A stretch of DNA of 64,000 nucleotides, taken from NCBI RefSeq assembly GCF_047948215.1, contig NC_134455.1, positions 72,627,689 through 72,691,688 of the forward strand, read 5' to 3'. Below are positions 51,783 through 61,939 of this stretch, one piece after another. The notes beneath the pieces are model-generated. The model saw only the letters and a program-made list of their open reading frames with translations, was not told where the DNA came from and made no database searches. A program made the position numbers and the translations under genes. Positions within the stretch are counted from its first letter, which is position 1, and the number at the start of each line of letters is the position of its first letter. The DNA comes from Lycorma delicatula (lineage: Eukaryota; Arthropoda; Insecta; Hemiptera; Fulgoridae).

Positions 51783-52973
51783 ATGTCCGATTTCCAGGTG
51801 CAGAAGTCCAGGCGGAAGAGGAAACCTGCGCCGGTGCCATCGACAAGCTCCTCCGAGGACGAGGTCAGCGATGCGATGGACACAGGGGCACCCACCCAGG
51901 TGCGGTCCTCCCCTGCAGTCGAGGAGTTCGTCAATTCTAAGGGCAGACCTGGCAGTTCAGCCCCGTTGTTGAAGGTAGTCAAGGAGGACCTTGACTACTT
52001 GGTAGATTTTCTCTTGCTTCCGGGCGGATTCAGTTCGGGAGTGAGGAAGCAAATTCTCCCTCGGCTTGGCAAGCTGAGGGAAGCTTTTGAGGCGGTAAGC
52101 GAGGGTTTCGAGGCCTTGGCCTCCAAGCCCAAAGAGGTCAAGGCTCCCAAGGTGGTCGTTCAGGACCCGGTGCAGCCCAGGCGCTACGCCGAGGTCCTGA
52201 AGACCAAACGTGAGGCCAGCAAGGCAGCCAAAAAGCCCGAGGTAATCTTTGTGAACAAGGCGGAGGGGTCGAAAACCACGAGCCAGGAACTGAAGCGCGA
52301 TTTCCGCGAAGCCCTTCGTGGTGACCGGAATCGGCTTAGGATCCGGGATATCAGGGAGACCAGCAAAGGCTTAGTCGTCGTTGCTGACAACAAGGAGACA
52401 GTCCGGGTCATCAAGGACTCTCCTGCGGTGCAGAAGCTTGAGGTTAAGGTGGACCCCAAGCGTATGAGGAAGCCCCGTGTCATAATCTACGACATTGAGC
52501 GGAATCTCTCCGATGAGGAGGTTCTGTCTCTCATCCGAGAGCAGAATACTGATTTCGATGCGGCTGCGTTCAAAGAACAGTGTAGGTTGGTCTTCAAGAC
52601 CGGAAAGCGTGATGCCTCTCGGTATCACGGTGTTTTTGAATTAGGTGCTGGTCTCCACCAGAAGTTTTTGTCCGAGGGTAGGGTGTTTGTTGATTTCGCC
52701 TCTTGCCGCGTCAAGGAATACCTTGATGTGCAGAGGTGCTTCAAGTGTTGTAGGTTTGTTGGCCACAGGGCCAAGTTCTGTAAATATGCGTCGGTCTGCG
52801 CGCATTGTGGTGGAGAGGGCCACAAGCGTGAGGACTGTCCGCAGAAGAAGGAGGCTCCGGTCTGCGTTAACTGCAAGCGGTTACGCAGGAATCATAGGCA
52901 CTCCATCAACAGTAAGGAGTGTGGTAGTTATTTAAGAGCGGTTGAGGTCTACTTCAACTCGCTCGATGGTTAG
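51783..52973 (+). CDS. ORF1 (gag-like nucleic-acid-binding protein) of the R1-clade element
   Basis: Open from ATG 51783 (MSDFQVQKSRRKRKPAPVPS) to TAG 52971-52973, 396 aa. A basic/Ser-rich N-terminus is followed by a Lys-rich middle, a segment around VIIYDIERNLSDEEVLSLIR, and three Cys/His knuckles near the C-terminus. These are CFKCCRFVGHRAKFC (C-x2-C-x5-H-x4-C), CAHCGGEGHKREDC (C-x2-C-x4-H-x4-C) and a CVNCKRLRRNHRH type. The family protein coats the element RNA to form the RNP. The usual first knuckle has x4 between the second Cys and His; here it is x5. Its stop overlaps the ORF2 start by 8 nt. Only an ATG inside the longer open frame was accepted as start. Confidence 0.88.
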   Translation: MSDFQVQKSRRKRKPAPVPSTSSSEDEVSDAMDTGAPTQVRSSPAVEEFVNSKGRPGSSAPLLKVVKEDLDYLVDFLLLPGGFSSGVRKQILPRLGKLREAFEAVSEGFEALASKPKEVKAPKVVVQDPVQPRRYAEVLKTKREASKAAKKPEVIFVNKAEGSKTTSQELKRDFREALRGDRNRLRIRDIRETSKGLVVVADNKETVRVIKDSPAVQKLEVKVDPKRMRKPRVIIYDIERNLSDEEVLSLIREQNTDFDAAAFKEQCRLVFKTGKRDASRYHGVFELGAGLHQKFLSEGRVFVDFASCRVKEYLDVQRCFKCCRFVGHRAKFCKYASVCAHCGGEGHKREDCPQKKEAPVCVNCKRLRRNHRHSINSKECGSYLRAVEVYFNSLDG

Positions 52974-55900
52974 GTTCGGTCAACTCAATGCCCAGGGTGC
53001 CTATGCGGTCCAAGTCGAGTTAGGTAACGTCGTTGAAAACCGGAGCCTCGATGTCTTGCTTCTTCAGCACCCGTATGTTGTCAAGGGTGATCTGCCAGGT
53101 TTTTCAGGCTGGAATAAGTTCCACGTTGGCGAAAGTAAATCCGCTGTTCTGTGCAGGAAGTCTATAGATAGTGTTTTCATACGGCAGGCCTCTGACACGC
53201 ATCATGTCGTTGTTAAGCTTGCTGTGGATGGTTTCGACCTTGTTGTGGTTAGTTTGTACTTTCAGTACAGAGATCCCACTGAATTACATTTGGAAAGATG
53301 GGATAGAATTATCAGGCTGGTAGCGGGTCGTCCTATTCTTATAGGTGTTGATGCGAATGCCAAATCGCTTTTTTGGCACAGTGGGATCACAGACGACGGC
53401 GGAGAATTGCTGGAAGGCTTCATCGCGCAGCATCGATTAGAGGTTTTTAACATCGCCGGCGAGTCGGCAACGTTCGCCGGCGCTGTGGGATTGCGGAGGA
53501 CCTTCCTTGGTACCAACATTGATGTTACCATAGGCAAGGATATCCCAGGCAGGATTCAGAACTGGTCTGTAGTCGATGATTGCGAAAGCGATCATCGGCT
53601 CATTGTCTTTGAGTGGATAGGTGGGCTGCGCGATGTCTATAGGGCGGACGTCCCTGTTCAGCAGGGGCGCTTCCTGCACAGGCGGGCGGATTGGCCCCAG
53701 TTTTCTAACTTTCTTGCGGCCAGGATGCGGGTGTTCACTCGTACCCTGGACGAGGTCCCATTAGATAACCTGGCAGAGGATTTCTCTTCTGCGGTGGTCG
53801 AGGCCGCAGAACTCTCAATCCCCCGGAGTACGGGTCGAGAGAGAATAGCTGGTTGGTGGTCTCGGGACTTGACTGCGGTAAAACAGACCGTGGGCCGACT
53901 CAGGAGAGCCGCACAGCGTGCGCGTGATCCTGACCGGCGCGAGGCCTTGTTTGCGGAGTACCGTCAGAAAAGGAACGAGTATTTTCATAGAATTAAGACT
54001 TCTAAACGAGATTCCTGGCGCTCTTTTGTCCAAGAGCAAGGGAATAGAGACCCTTGGGGTGTTGTCTATCGTGTTCTTGGTCACAAACGTAGAAAGGACA
54101 ATCTTCTGTCGGCTCTCTCGACCCAGGACGGCGTTGTTGTTGAGAAAGATCGGGTTCTATCTCTTCTGATGGACGATCTGCTCCCCGATGATACCGAGGT
54201 TGGTGAGACCTCGTATCACCGGAGAGTTTGAGCGACGGTTGTTGGTTTCACTACAGACTCTGTGTCTTTGGAGATTACCGAGGCGGAAGTCCGGCAGGTA
54301 ATCTGTAGCCTTGCTAGGAACAAAGCCCCCGGATATGATGGTATCACGGTGCTCCTTGTTCGCACCCTGCCCGTAATTCTTGGCCCGTTGACTAGGGTAT
54401 TCAATAGGTGTTTGTTCGCCGGATATTTCCTGGCTTGTTGGAAGCGAGGAATTCTAAAGCTGCTGTTCAAGGGTGGCGACAAGGATCCCACCGTTAGTTC
54501 TTCTTACCGTCCTCTGACGCTCTTACCAGTTGTTGGAAAAATTTTCGAGAAGGTTCTTTACCTCCGCATCAATAGTAGGCTCACTTCGAATCACATGCTG
54601 ATGGACGACCAGTATGGCTTTAGACCCGGTAAGAGCACAGAGGATGCGATTATTAGGGTCCTGAATCTGGCTTCGGACAGCGAGTGCAAGTATGTACTCG
54701 GTGTCTTTTTGGACATATCCGGGGCATTTAATAACTTGTGGTGGCCCTCTGCCTTGTTTCAATTGCAGAAGCGTGGTTGCACGCAAGAAGAAATTAGAAC
54801 TCTCTCGAGTTATTTCTGCGACAGAACTGTCGTCCTTCGTGACGGCAGTTCGGAAGTAGGAAAGACCCTGTCTAAAGGATGTCCGCAGGGCAGTGTATTA
54901 GGTCCACTCGTCTGGACCATCGAGTTTGATTCTCTCATGCGGTTGCGCTTGCCTGGCGGCTGTCGTGTCGTGGCTTATGCCGACGATGGGCTGCTGCTAG
55001 TTGAGGGTAATTCGCGTGCTGAGATCGAGCTTAGAGCGGCACAGGCATGTAGGGTTTTGCGGTTGTGGAGTCTTCAGCATAAGATGGTTTTCAGTACGGA
55101 GAAAACCACTATGATGTTTCTGAAGGGCCGTTTAGCTGCAACTCGCCATCCGCGGGTTGTGATGGACGGTCGTTCAATTAGGTATGTCACCCTTCAAAAG
55201 TATCTGGGTGTTATCCTTGATGAGAGGCTTCTCTTCAAGGAGCACCTCCAGTATGTGGCGAAGAAGGCAGTTGATGCTTTCTTCGGAGTCCGAAGAGTGG
55301 TCCATCCCGATTGGGGGTTGAATTTCCGTACCATGCGGATTCTTTATAAAGGCGTCTGTGAGGCCATTATGTTGTACGCTGCGCCCGTCTGGGCTCATCG
55401 TTTGCGGCACCAATGTTATAGGGACATTCTATTACGAGCCCAGCGTCTTCTTTTGTTAGCGGTTGTCGGTGGTTACAGGACTGTCTCGCGAGAGGCAGTA
55501 ACTGTGATTGCAGGCATCAAACCTGCGGATATTTCGGCTACGGAACGTAGCCAGCGGTATGTTGCTAAGAAGGCTGGCCTTCTTACTACTGGGCGTATGC
55601 GTGAGATCGAAGACCAAGGTTTTGACTCTTGGCAAGATAGGTGGAACACTTCTGTAACTGGTCGTTATACGCATGGTATATTCCCCGATGTTAGGGAGTT
55701 GCGAGCTATTAGCTGGGTATCCCCCAATCGGCATACCACTCAGTTCCTTTCAGGACATGGTGCATTTAGGGACAAATTGGCTAAGTTTAGGTTGGTTGAT
55801 TCCGGCTTCTGTCCGGACTGTAGGGTCGATAAAACTGTGGACCATGTCCTCTACATATGTCCCCGGTACGAAGCTGAACGTACCAGAGTTAGTAGGGAAC

Positions 55901-56019
55901 TCGAGAGAGTAAACTCTGTTTTGGATCTACGAGTCAACTGGAGGACTCGTAGTGAATGGAAAATAATTGCTGGCTTCCTTCGCTTCCTCGCCCTGAGCAG
56001 GACCGCCGAAGGAATTTAG
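52966..56019 (+). pseudogene. ORF2 (endonuclease-reverse transcriptase) of the R1-clade element, one TGA
   Basis: From ATG 52966 (MVRFGQLNAQGAYAV) the frame runs to TAG at 56017-56019, 1017 codons, interrupted only by TGA at 54229-54231 (codon 422). The endonuclease spans residues about 1-225 with IGVDANAK (Asp129) and SDHRLIV (Asp209-His210). At the LLLQHPYVV motif His35 replaces the Glu expected in QEPY. The RT has KAPGYDGITVLLVRTLP, SYRPLTLLPVVGKIFEK, GCPQGSVLGPLVW and YADD at 671-674. The C-terminal CPDC-x7-H-x4-C uses residues 949, 952, 960 and 965. It would nick DNA and copy the element RNA onto it. The TGA falls in the endonuclease-RT linker and removes the RT unless read through. Confidence 0.9.
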
Positions 56020-56860
56020 TAGGTGTTAGGAACCTGGGTGGCTAGGGACCGCCTGGGCAGTTGACTGGCCGAAGGTAGGCGCTTAGGCAGCGTGCCTCGG
56101 TTAGATGTATTTGTGGTATGCATTGAATCAGGCTGACGGCGGAGTTGCGGCCGTTGTCGGTGGGCCGGACTGTTCTTGCCCGGCGGGTGCGGTTGCGCTC
56201 CGACGAGGGGGTTTTGAGCTAAAATCACTGTCGGCGGGGCTTCTCTGGGTGCTGTTCAGGTGGTACGTAGGGGAGTCTCGGCGGCAATTGCGAAAGATGG
56301 TGAATGTCACGCGGGACTCCGCGATGGCTCTGTACGGGAGTAGGCGTTTATTCTCCTCTCCCGGGCAGACCGGAACGGAGTCAGATTTAAACTCATATGA
56401 GTATTAAGCGGGGTTCTTAAGGGAACTAGGTCTAAATTTCGATGTATAAACTTTAGTGGGAAGTTTATTGATGAGGTTGTTAGTGCGGATCTGAGACATT
56501 CAGAAAGTGGCTCTTTATAGTAGGATCTAGGCGCGGGGTCTTCTTTCCGCGGTTAGGTTTCTTAGCTTAGTTCTTGAGGGCGACGTGGTAGCTGCAGGTG
56601 TCCGTTATCTTCTTTCTGAAGGCATAAACTTGTAAATCTATCTCGGGGTGAACTTTACCGATGTAGATGTCCCTTGGGGCATCTGCATCGGTGGCATCTC
56701 TGCGGGGCCTAAACTGTAAGCTGTGGTGTGCATCAGTTTGAGGGCGAGAAGAAGTCCTCCGTTAAAGCCACTGCTGGCTAGGAACGGAGGGGGTGGTGTA
56801 GCGACCGGACACGCTACGAGGTGGGTTCTTCTCCCCTCGGGGGGGGGGGGGGAATCGAGA
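56020..56860 (+). other. 3' untranslated region of the R1-clade element
   Basis: 841 bp of GC-rich non-coding sequence from the ORF2 stop to the right target repeat. It ends with a run of fourteen G (56839-56852) and AATCGAGA. In this clade the 3' region is what the RT recognises. Short frames here on both strands are not genes. Confidence 0.7.
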
Positions 56861-56871
56861 TGAGGATATTC
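56861..56871 (+). repeat. 11-bp target-site duplication, right copy
   Basis: TGAGGATATTC, identical to 51256-51266; the bases on either side differ, so the repeat is exactly 11 bp. Confidence 0.75.
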
Positions 56872-56894
56872 TGTCTGTATGTAAGAGTCGTGCT

Positions 56895-57480
56895 GTGTCC
56901 TTGGAGATTACAGTCAGGGATGTCAACTCAAGCACGAAGACTGAAAAAGAGGTTGGGAGAAACCGTACAGGCTGCTAGGGTAACAGACCGGAGTGGAAAC
57001 CTCAGACTACAGTCTGCGTTGAAGACCTGATATTGATACAACTCAGTAAGAGATAGAAGAGGCCGTTCAAAGGGAGATGGGTGAGGGAGTTTTTATGCGA
57101 GTTTTCCCTTTGAGGCCAGCTTATGGCAACACTCTCCGGGTTACTGTCCGTCTCCCGCACAGAGAGGCTAGACAACTTGCGGGTAAATCTCGTGTGACGA
57201 TTGGCTGACACTCGAGTAGAGTAGAATTAATGAATGAGAAGATTAAATGCTATCGCATTGTTAGGATATTGATCACAGGAAAGAGGACTGTCATGGCCAA
57301 GACAGATCGTCGCTCTGTTTTAATTGTGGGGGCGGGGGTCACAAGGCGATATGCTGCACGGAACCTTGAAGATACCTTGACTGTGGAGACCTGGGACATC
57401 GCACTGGGGACAGGGAATGTAAACACAGTCGTCATGTTAAGAGTTCTACTCTCCAATGCTAACAGATGCTCGCTCTCCCG
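56895..57480 (+). pseudogene. Element B ORF1 C-terminal half with CCHC knuckles
   Basis: Frame-hopped pieces are LEITVRDVNSSTKTEKEV (about 56898-56952), GVFMRVFPLRPAYGNTLRVT (about 57084-57143), VRLPHREARQLAGKSRVTIG (to about 57203) and NEKIKCYR (about 57231). In other frames FNCGGGGHKAICC and a YLDCGDLGHRTGD knuckle lie at about 57320-57415. This is the gag-like protein of an R1-type LINE. Its upstream part is absent or lies beyond the R1 insertion. Several one-base shifts break it. Confidence 0.7.
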
Positions 57481-57519
57481 TGATCTTGTGGGAGAGTTGA
57501 CTAAGGAAAAATAAGCTGA

Positions 57520-59750
57520 TTTTCTCGTAACGACTGAAACGAACAGATCAATTGTGGCCAGCTCCAACTGAACTACGGACAACAGTGCCGACATGGCAAT
57601 ACGGCATGTTAGTGAACGTTTAGACTGGCACCTTTTGGAGAAGGAGCCAGTCTAAACAAAAGGCTTCTTCTGCATCGAGCTGGCGAATCGGTGTATCGAT
57701 TATCGGCGAATTGGGTATCGGACACCGCCGTCATCGGCCAGCCTACTGGTAGACCCCCGAGATCAGTAATTTACGGACGCAACTCTAACAACATCGGAAG
57801 AATATGCAACGACTTGGACGACGTGGTGGAGATGCCTATGATATCGCATCCCAAAATTATTTGCATTGTAAGAGAGCTCTTCGGAACAAGAACGCGAAGA
57901 GGAGGTAATGGCTAGAACACTGTTCAGAAATAGACGAAGATCCTTGGAGCCAGACATATCGACTGGTCATGAAATGTTTTGGGAGACGTTTACCAATTTT
58001 AACGGAAGAACGTGCTAGAATCGAGCGGGAAAGACTGTTCCCATGTGTTGAACGGGAGTTGTTAGGCCTCACTGACTTAGAACAACGACGGTACCGTTGC
58101 CTGAGTTGACTATAGCCATAAGCCGACTACACAACACCCACAGTCTAGACCCTTATGGAATACCAGCTGCAATACTTAAGAGTCTCTTACTAAAGGCTCC
58201 GTGGGACATGGTTGACGTTGCCAATCAGGGGCTACAAACAGGAATTTTTCCGGCTTATTGGAAAGGGGCCAGACTGGACTTCCTTCCAAAGCCGAGCGTT
58301 GGTGGCCGGATTAATACCTACCGGCCACTATGCCTTCTGAACAACATGTTGTTACCCATGGGTAAGGCCGTTGACCACATGCTGACCATGCGGCTTGTAG
58401 ATTAAATTAACGCCTGCCCCAGAGTACATAGGAATCATTTCGGTTTCTGGAAGGAGCGGTCGACCATTCAAGCCCTCCTAAAGATCACATCTTGGGCGAA
58501 CAGCATAAGAAGGGGCACTTGGCAAACGAGATAACTTTATTGGTTTTCTGCAATGCTTTTGGCTCGGTCCCATTAAACGACATTTTTGACGCTCTGCAAC
58601 GGATAAGAGTTAGTTCCAATCTATTACAGCAGATTTTGGATTATTATCGAGAGAGATGGGTCTCTGTTGAGACACGGCAAGGGGACCTATGCTTTCGGAT
58701 TTCTAGGGGGCTCCCGCAGGGCTCTGTGTTTGGCCGCCTCCTCTGGAACATAGTGTTCGATGGAGTTCTCAACCTTCACCTTCCGGAACAGTTGGAGGTG
58801 ATTGCTAATGCTGATGACTTGGCTATCCTCGTTGGTGGCAAGATAGAGAAGGACATCCAGGACCGAGGCATTAGTATAGATAGATTATCGACAGTTCACG
58901 GATTTCGTTTTTTATCACAAAAGAGTAATAAACATCGTTCTAGCCGGTCGATGGAAGGAGAGCCGGATAGACCTACGCATCGGAGAACATCTGATCAGTC
59001 CAAAGCCATTGCCCGACATCTCGGGGTGACTATTGACCGGTCGGGTAGATTCAGCGACCACATCATCGTGGTCTGCATGCGGGCAGAGAATACACTTGCT
59101 GCCCTGAAATGACTCCTCTCGAGCCAGATGGCACCTTGAGCGTCAGAACGGAGTGTCATCATTTCTACCGTTACATCGATCATTCTATATACTGCTCCGG
59201 TTTGAGGCTCAACATTACAGATTAAAAGAAACCTCACTATACTTCATAGCTTGCACAGATGATCGCTGCTGGGAATCATTGCAGTATATAGGACCACATC
59301 ATATGACTCTGCCTCCATGTTATCTGGTCTCCTACCGATTGATCTACTGGTTAAGGAGAGAATAGACAGGTATGCTGGAATATCGGCTGACTTGGTCCGG
59401 GATGTGACCTATAATGTCTGGCAAGATAGATGGCTGGCTGGCCTGGACGAGGACCCTATACCGGATCTGCGACTGTGGTGTTTAAGAAAGTTTGGTGATC
59501 TCGACTAGTACACTACACAAATGTTCACAAGCCATGGGAACTTTGGAAGCTATGTACACCGTATCGAGAGGCGGAACACCCCCAATATATATATATATAT
59601 ATTGGGGGTGTTCTGTACAGCACGAAACTGTCCAGCACACCTTGTTTCAGTGCCCTGAATGGGAACATAGGGTTCATGCAGAGATTCCTGGCTTCACACC
59701 TGCATCCTTACTGACTCACATGGACGATGCTTCCAGCAAAGGATGATGAG
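57520..59750 (+). pseudogene. Element B ORF2 (endonuclease-RT), broken
   Basis: The endonuclease region (about 57520-57900) is barely legible. The RT has ISRLHNTHSLDPYGIPAAIL (58109-58170), WDMVDVANQGLQTGIFPAYW, LDFLPKP, then after a stop NHFGFWKERSTIQALL, CNAFGSVPLNDIFDAL (motif A), RGLPQGSVFGRLLW and VIANADDLAIL. The catalytic YADD reads NADD (58807-58818). The C-terminal knuckle at about 59615-59665 survives as ETVQHTLFQCPEWEHR, but the preceding Cys pair is disrupted by a 40-bp palindrome. Confidence 0.82.
59574..59613. repeat. Perfect 40-bp palindrome with a (TA)8 centre
   Basis: GAACACCCCCAA, eight TA, then TTGGGGGTGTTC. It lies within the ORF2 C-terminal region of element B, just before QHTLFQCPEWE, where a Cys-x2-Cys pair is expected. 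Probably a local inverted duplication or a TA-flanked insertion. Confidence 0.9.
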
Positions 59751-60224
59751 GAGCGGCGAAGGAGCTTCTAGCAGGGGGCTTTGGACAGCCAGCCTCAGCT
59801 GTGAGGACTGGTACGCCTTGGTGTGCCAGCTCCGATGATCAGTTGGGGACTCCGTACATGACGTGTACCACTATGACATTTCCCTATTGTGATGAAGATT
59901 TTCAGAACCCGTCATCCGATAGGGGTGAGTTAAGACTAGACTCCCGGTTGGGGATCCTCTTGGGGACCACTCATTTGAGGTATAAGGTACAGACAAGTCC
60001 AAGACCCGGCCTTCTGCGAGGGGTTAAAGGTTACAGCATTGCTGAATTCGGAAATACTAGCTGAGGGTTAGAGGCTGACACAATAAAAAAGATCCAACCG
60101 GTGGGCTGACCTGTATTGCCGAACGTACAGATGGTGGCCGGAAGGCACATTAGAGTTAAAGGACACTCCTCTGGAGTTACACTTAGCTGTGGATCCGGCT
60201 CACGGGAGGGAAAGAAAGGGTTAT

Positions 60225-60435
60225 GAAATCCACAGAGTTGATCTAATGATGAACTCAACATAGCAAACCATCTGATTTCGAAGTCGAGAGTTACAAGGTT
60301 CAAATCCTGGTAAAAGCAGTTATTTTTATACTGATTTGAATACTACATCGTGGATACCAGTCTCCTTAGGTGGTTGGGTTTCAATTAACCACACATTTCA
60401 GGAATAGTCGATTTGAGTCTGTACAAGACTAGAAA
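60225..60435 (+). repeat. tRNA-derived SINE family S1, copy 1 (3'-truncated)
   Basis: AAGTCGAGAGTTACAAGGTT followed by CAAATCCTGGTAAAAGCAG contains a pol III B box (GGTTCAAATCC, 60297-60307). A degenerate A-box region lies upstream (TTGATCTAATGATGAACTC). The body CATCGTGGATACCAG, GGTTGGGTTTCAATTAACCA and CACACATTTCAGGAA matches, in reverse, 63050-63110 and 63405-63475. It ends near GTACAAGACTAG without the 3' part of copy 2. Confidence 0.8.
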
Positions 60436-60459
60436 AATTATTTAAATTGATCTGTCTTA

Positions 60460-61240
60460 TTATTGTGAAGTGAGGTGGTTGAGTAAAGTGTTTTGAAGGA
60501 TTTTATGATCTGAAGAAAGATATTGCAGATTTTACGGACGTAAATGAAGACACAGATTAACCAAGTAAAAGTAATAAGTGGGTGTGTGATTTAGCATTCA
60601 TTGTAAATGTCATCGGATACCTAAACAAACTGAATCTTAAATTGCAGAAACAAGGACAATTGACTCATGAGCTGTATGGACATGTCAAAACGTTTTTTAA
60701 TAAAATAAGATTGTTGGAAAGTCAGATAAAAATGAAAACTTTTTATCATTTCCCTACCCTAGTAACTCATAAAAATATCCCTTATAATTGTTATGGAGAT
60801 AAACTGAAGGCAGGAATAGAGCAATTTGATATAAGGTTTGCCGACTTTTAAAACAAAGATCCACATTTGCTACATTTATTCGCTCGTCTGATACATGCTG
60901 ATGTAAATAATGTATCAGAAAACTTACAGATGGAACTTATTCAGCTTCAGACAAAGTTAGTGCTAAAATTACAATTTAAGATCGCTTTGATGAATTTTTA
61001 TAATTTTTTTTGGTCGAAGAAAAATATAGAAATTTAAGCGCCTTTTCAAGAAAAATCATTTGCTTTTTCGCAGCACATATATGTGAACAGTTTTTTCGAG
61101 GATGAAATATAAAATATTCGGATAAGAATAATAAATGAAAACCTCGAAAATTCTATGCCATTATCCTTAAGTAATACCGACGTCAATACTGATAGTCTCG
61201 TTGTTCAAGTAGAAGACAATCTTCATATTAAATTATCTCA
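60460..61240 (+). pseudogene. hAT transposase C-terminus (GTF2IRD2/ZBED-like)
   Basis: Pieces are FYDLKKDIADFTDVNED (about 60503), after a stop KWVCDLAFIVNVIGYLNKLN, LKLQKQGQLTHELYGH, FNKIRLLESQIK, FHFPTL-type motif HFPTLVTHK, then after a stop DPHLLHLFARLIHADVNNVS and ENLQMELIQLQTKLVLKLQF. A shifted AFSRKIICFF-CEQFF piece (about 61040-61100) follows. This is the conserved C-terminal region, including the hAT dimerisation part, of GTF2IRD2/ZBED-like hAT transposases. It is a different copy from the 30.6 kb one, since it covers the opposite end. Stops and a frameshift make it dead. Confidence 0.85.
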
Positions 61241-61439
61241 TTCATTATACTATAAAATTTATGTAGTTTTATACCAAAGTAAGTAATGTCGTTTTATAAA
61301 TAAATGAAATACGAAGTATCAACTTATTTTAATCCATTTAATATTGATTTGTTTTATTTAACAATTTGGAACGGTCCTTAACTCGGATAAAGAATGATAA
61401 TTTGGCCCCAGAACTAGGAAAGTTTCCGATGCCTAATAT

Positions 61440-61935
61440 AAAGCAAATTTTTGCATTCATTTCTTTTTTTCTACATGTTTTATTTCTTTGTTTTCTAATA
61501 GTTCGTCATTCTTTTGCTTTATTTTCTTCTGATCAGTCGTTATTGGTTTTCTTAGTCTATTTATCTTGGAAAATTTTAAAATAGTGTACTAGTTTACTGA
61601 AAATTGTTCTATCTTGTAATATTTCTTCAGATTTTTCATTTCTTTTAGATGTTTTTGAATCTCTGAAGTCCATTAATTTACGTTGGTATTGCTGTAACTG
61701 CGGTTGAAGATTTGTTTTGTGCGCCTGTTAACATTCATTCTTATAAAGTGTGCAAAGAATTTGTCTCTACATTTTTGGATGTAATCGTACATTTCCTCAG
61801 TTTTATTATATTTGTAAATATCTTTATTACTTCTGAATTTATATTCATTTTCATCTATTTTTATTGGTCTTAGAGTTTTTCTCAATATGTTTTTTTTTTT
61901 TCTATTTGACCTCATTTCAAACTGAAAATTCATTC
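61440..61935 (-). pseudogene. RTE-like LINE 3' coding fragment
   Basis: A minus-strand frame from 61933 reads RKTLRPIKIDENEYKFRSNK, DIYKYNKTEEMYDYIQKCRD, then FFAHFIRMNVNRRTKQIF. Eroded basic pieces continue to about 61440 in the same direction (SEENKAKE, RKQRNKTCRKK). This matches the C-terminal region of endonuclease-RT polyproteins (RKILGP...RSN-E-Y, KRRLRFxGH-RM, NRLTKxIF). Only the tail of the element is left; no EN or RT motif. It may be a 5'-truncated insertion. Confidence 0.75.
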
Positions 61936-61939
61936 TGAT

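Larger units (their letters stand above)
51267..56860 (+). mobile_element. Near-complete R1-clade non-LTR retrotransposon (5.6 kb)
   Basis: Bounded by TGAGGATATTC direct repeats. Order: 5' leader (51267-51782), ORF1 with CCHC knuckles, ORF2 with APE endonuclease, RT and a C-terminal CCHC, and an 841-bp 3' region ending in fourteen G and AATCGAGA, not poly-A. This is the layout of R1-clade LINEs, which insert by target-primed reverse transcription. G+C is well above the surroundings. Defects are one in-frame TGA in ORF2 and a His where the endonuclease Glu is expected. It is the youngest-looking element in the window. The exact family is not named because no comparison could be run. Confidence 0.88.
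56872..60220 (+). mobile_element. R1-like LINE 'B', decayed
   Basis: Starts directly after the right target repeat, within the C-terminal half of an ORF1, and runs through ORF2 to a tail near 60220. Related to A: both share LKRLVKKTPWEMVDV-like and FLPKP motifs. The intact R1 element therefore sits either in the ORF1 of B or at an A-B junction. Numerous stops and frameshifts. Confidence 0.75.
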
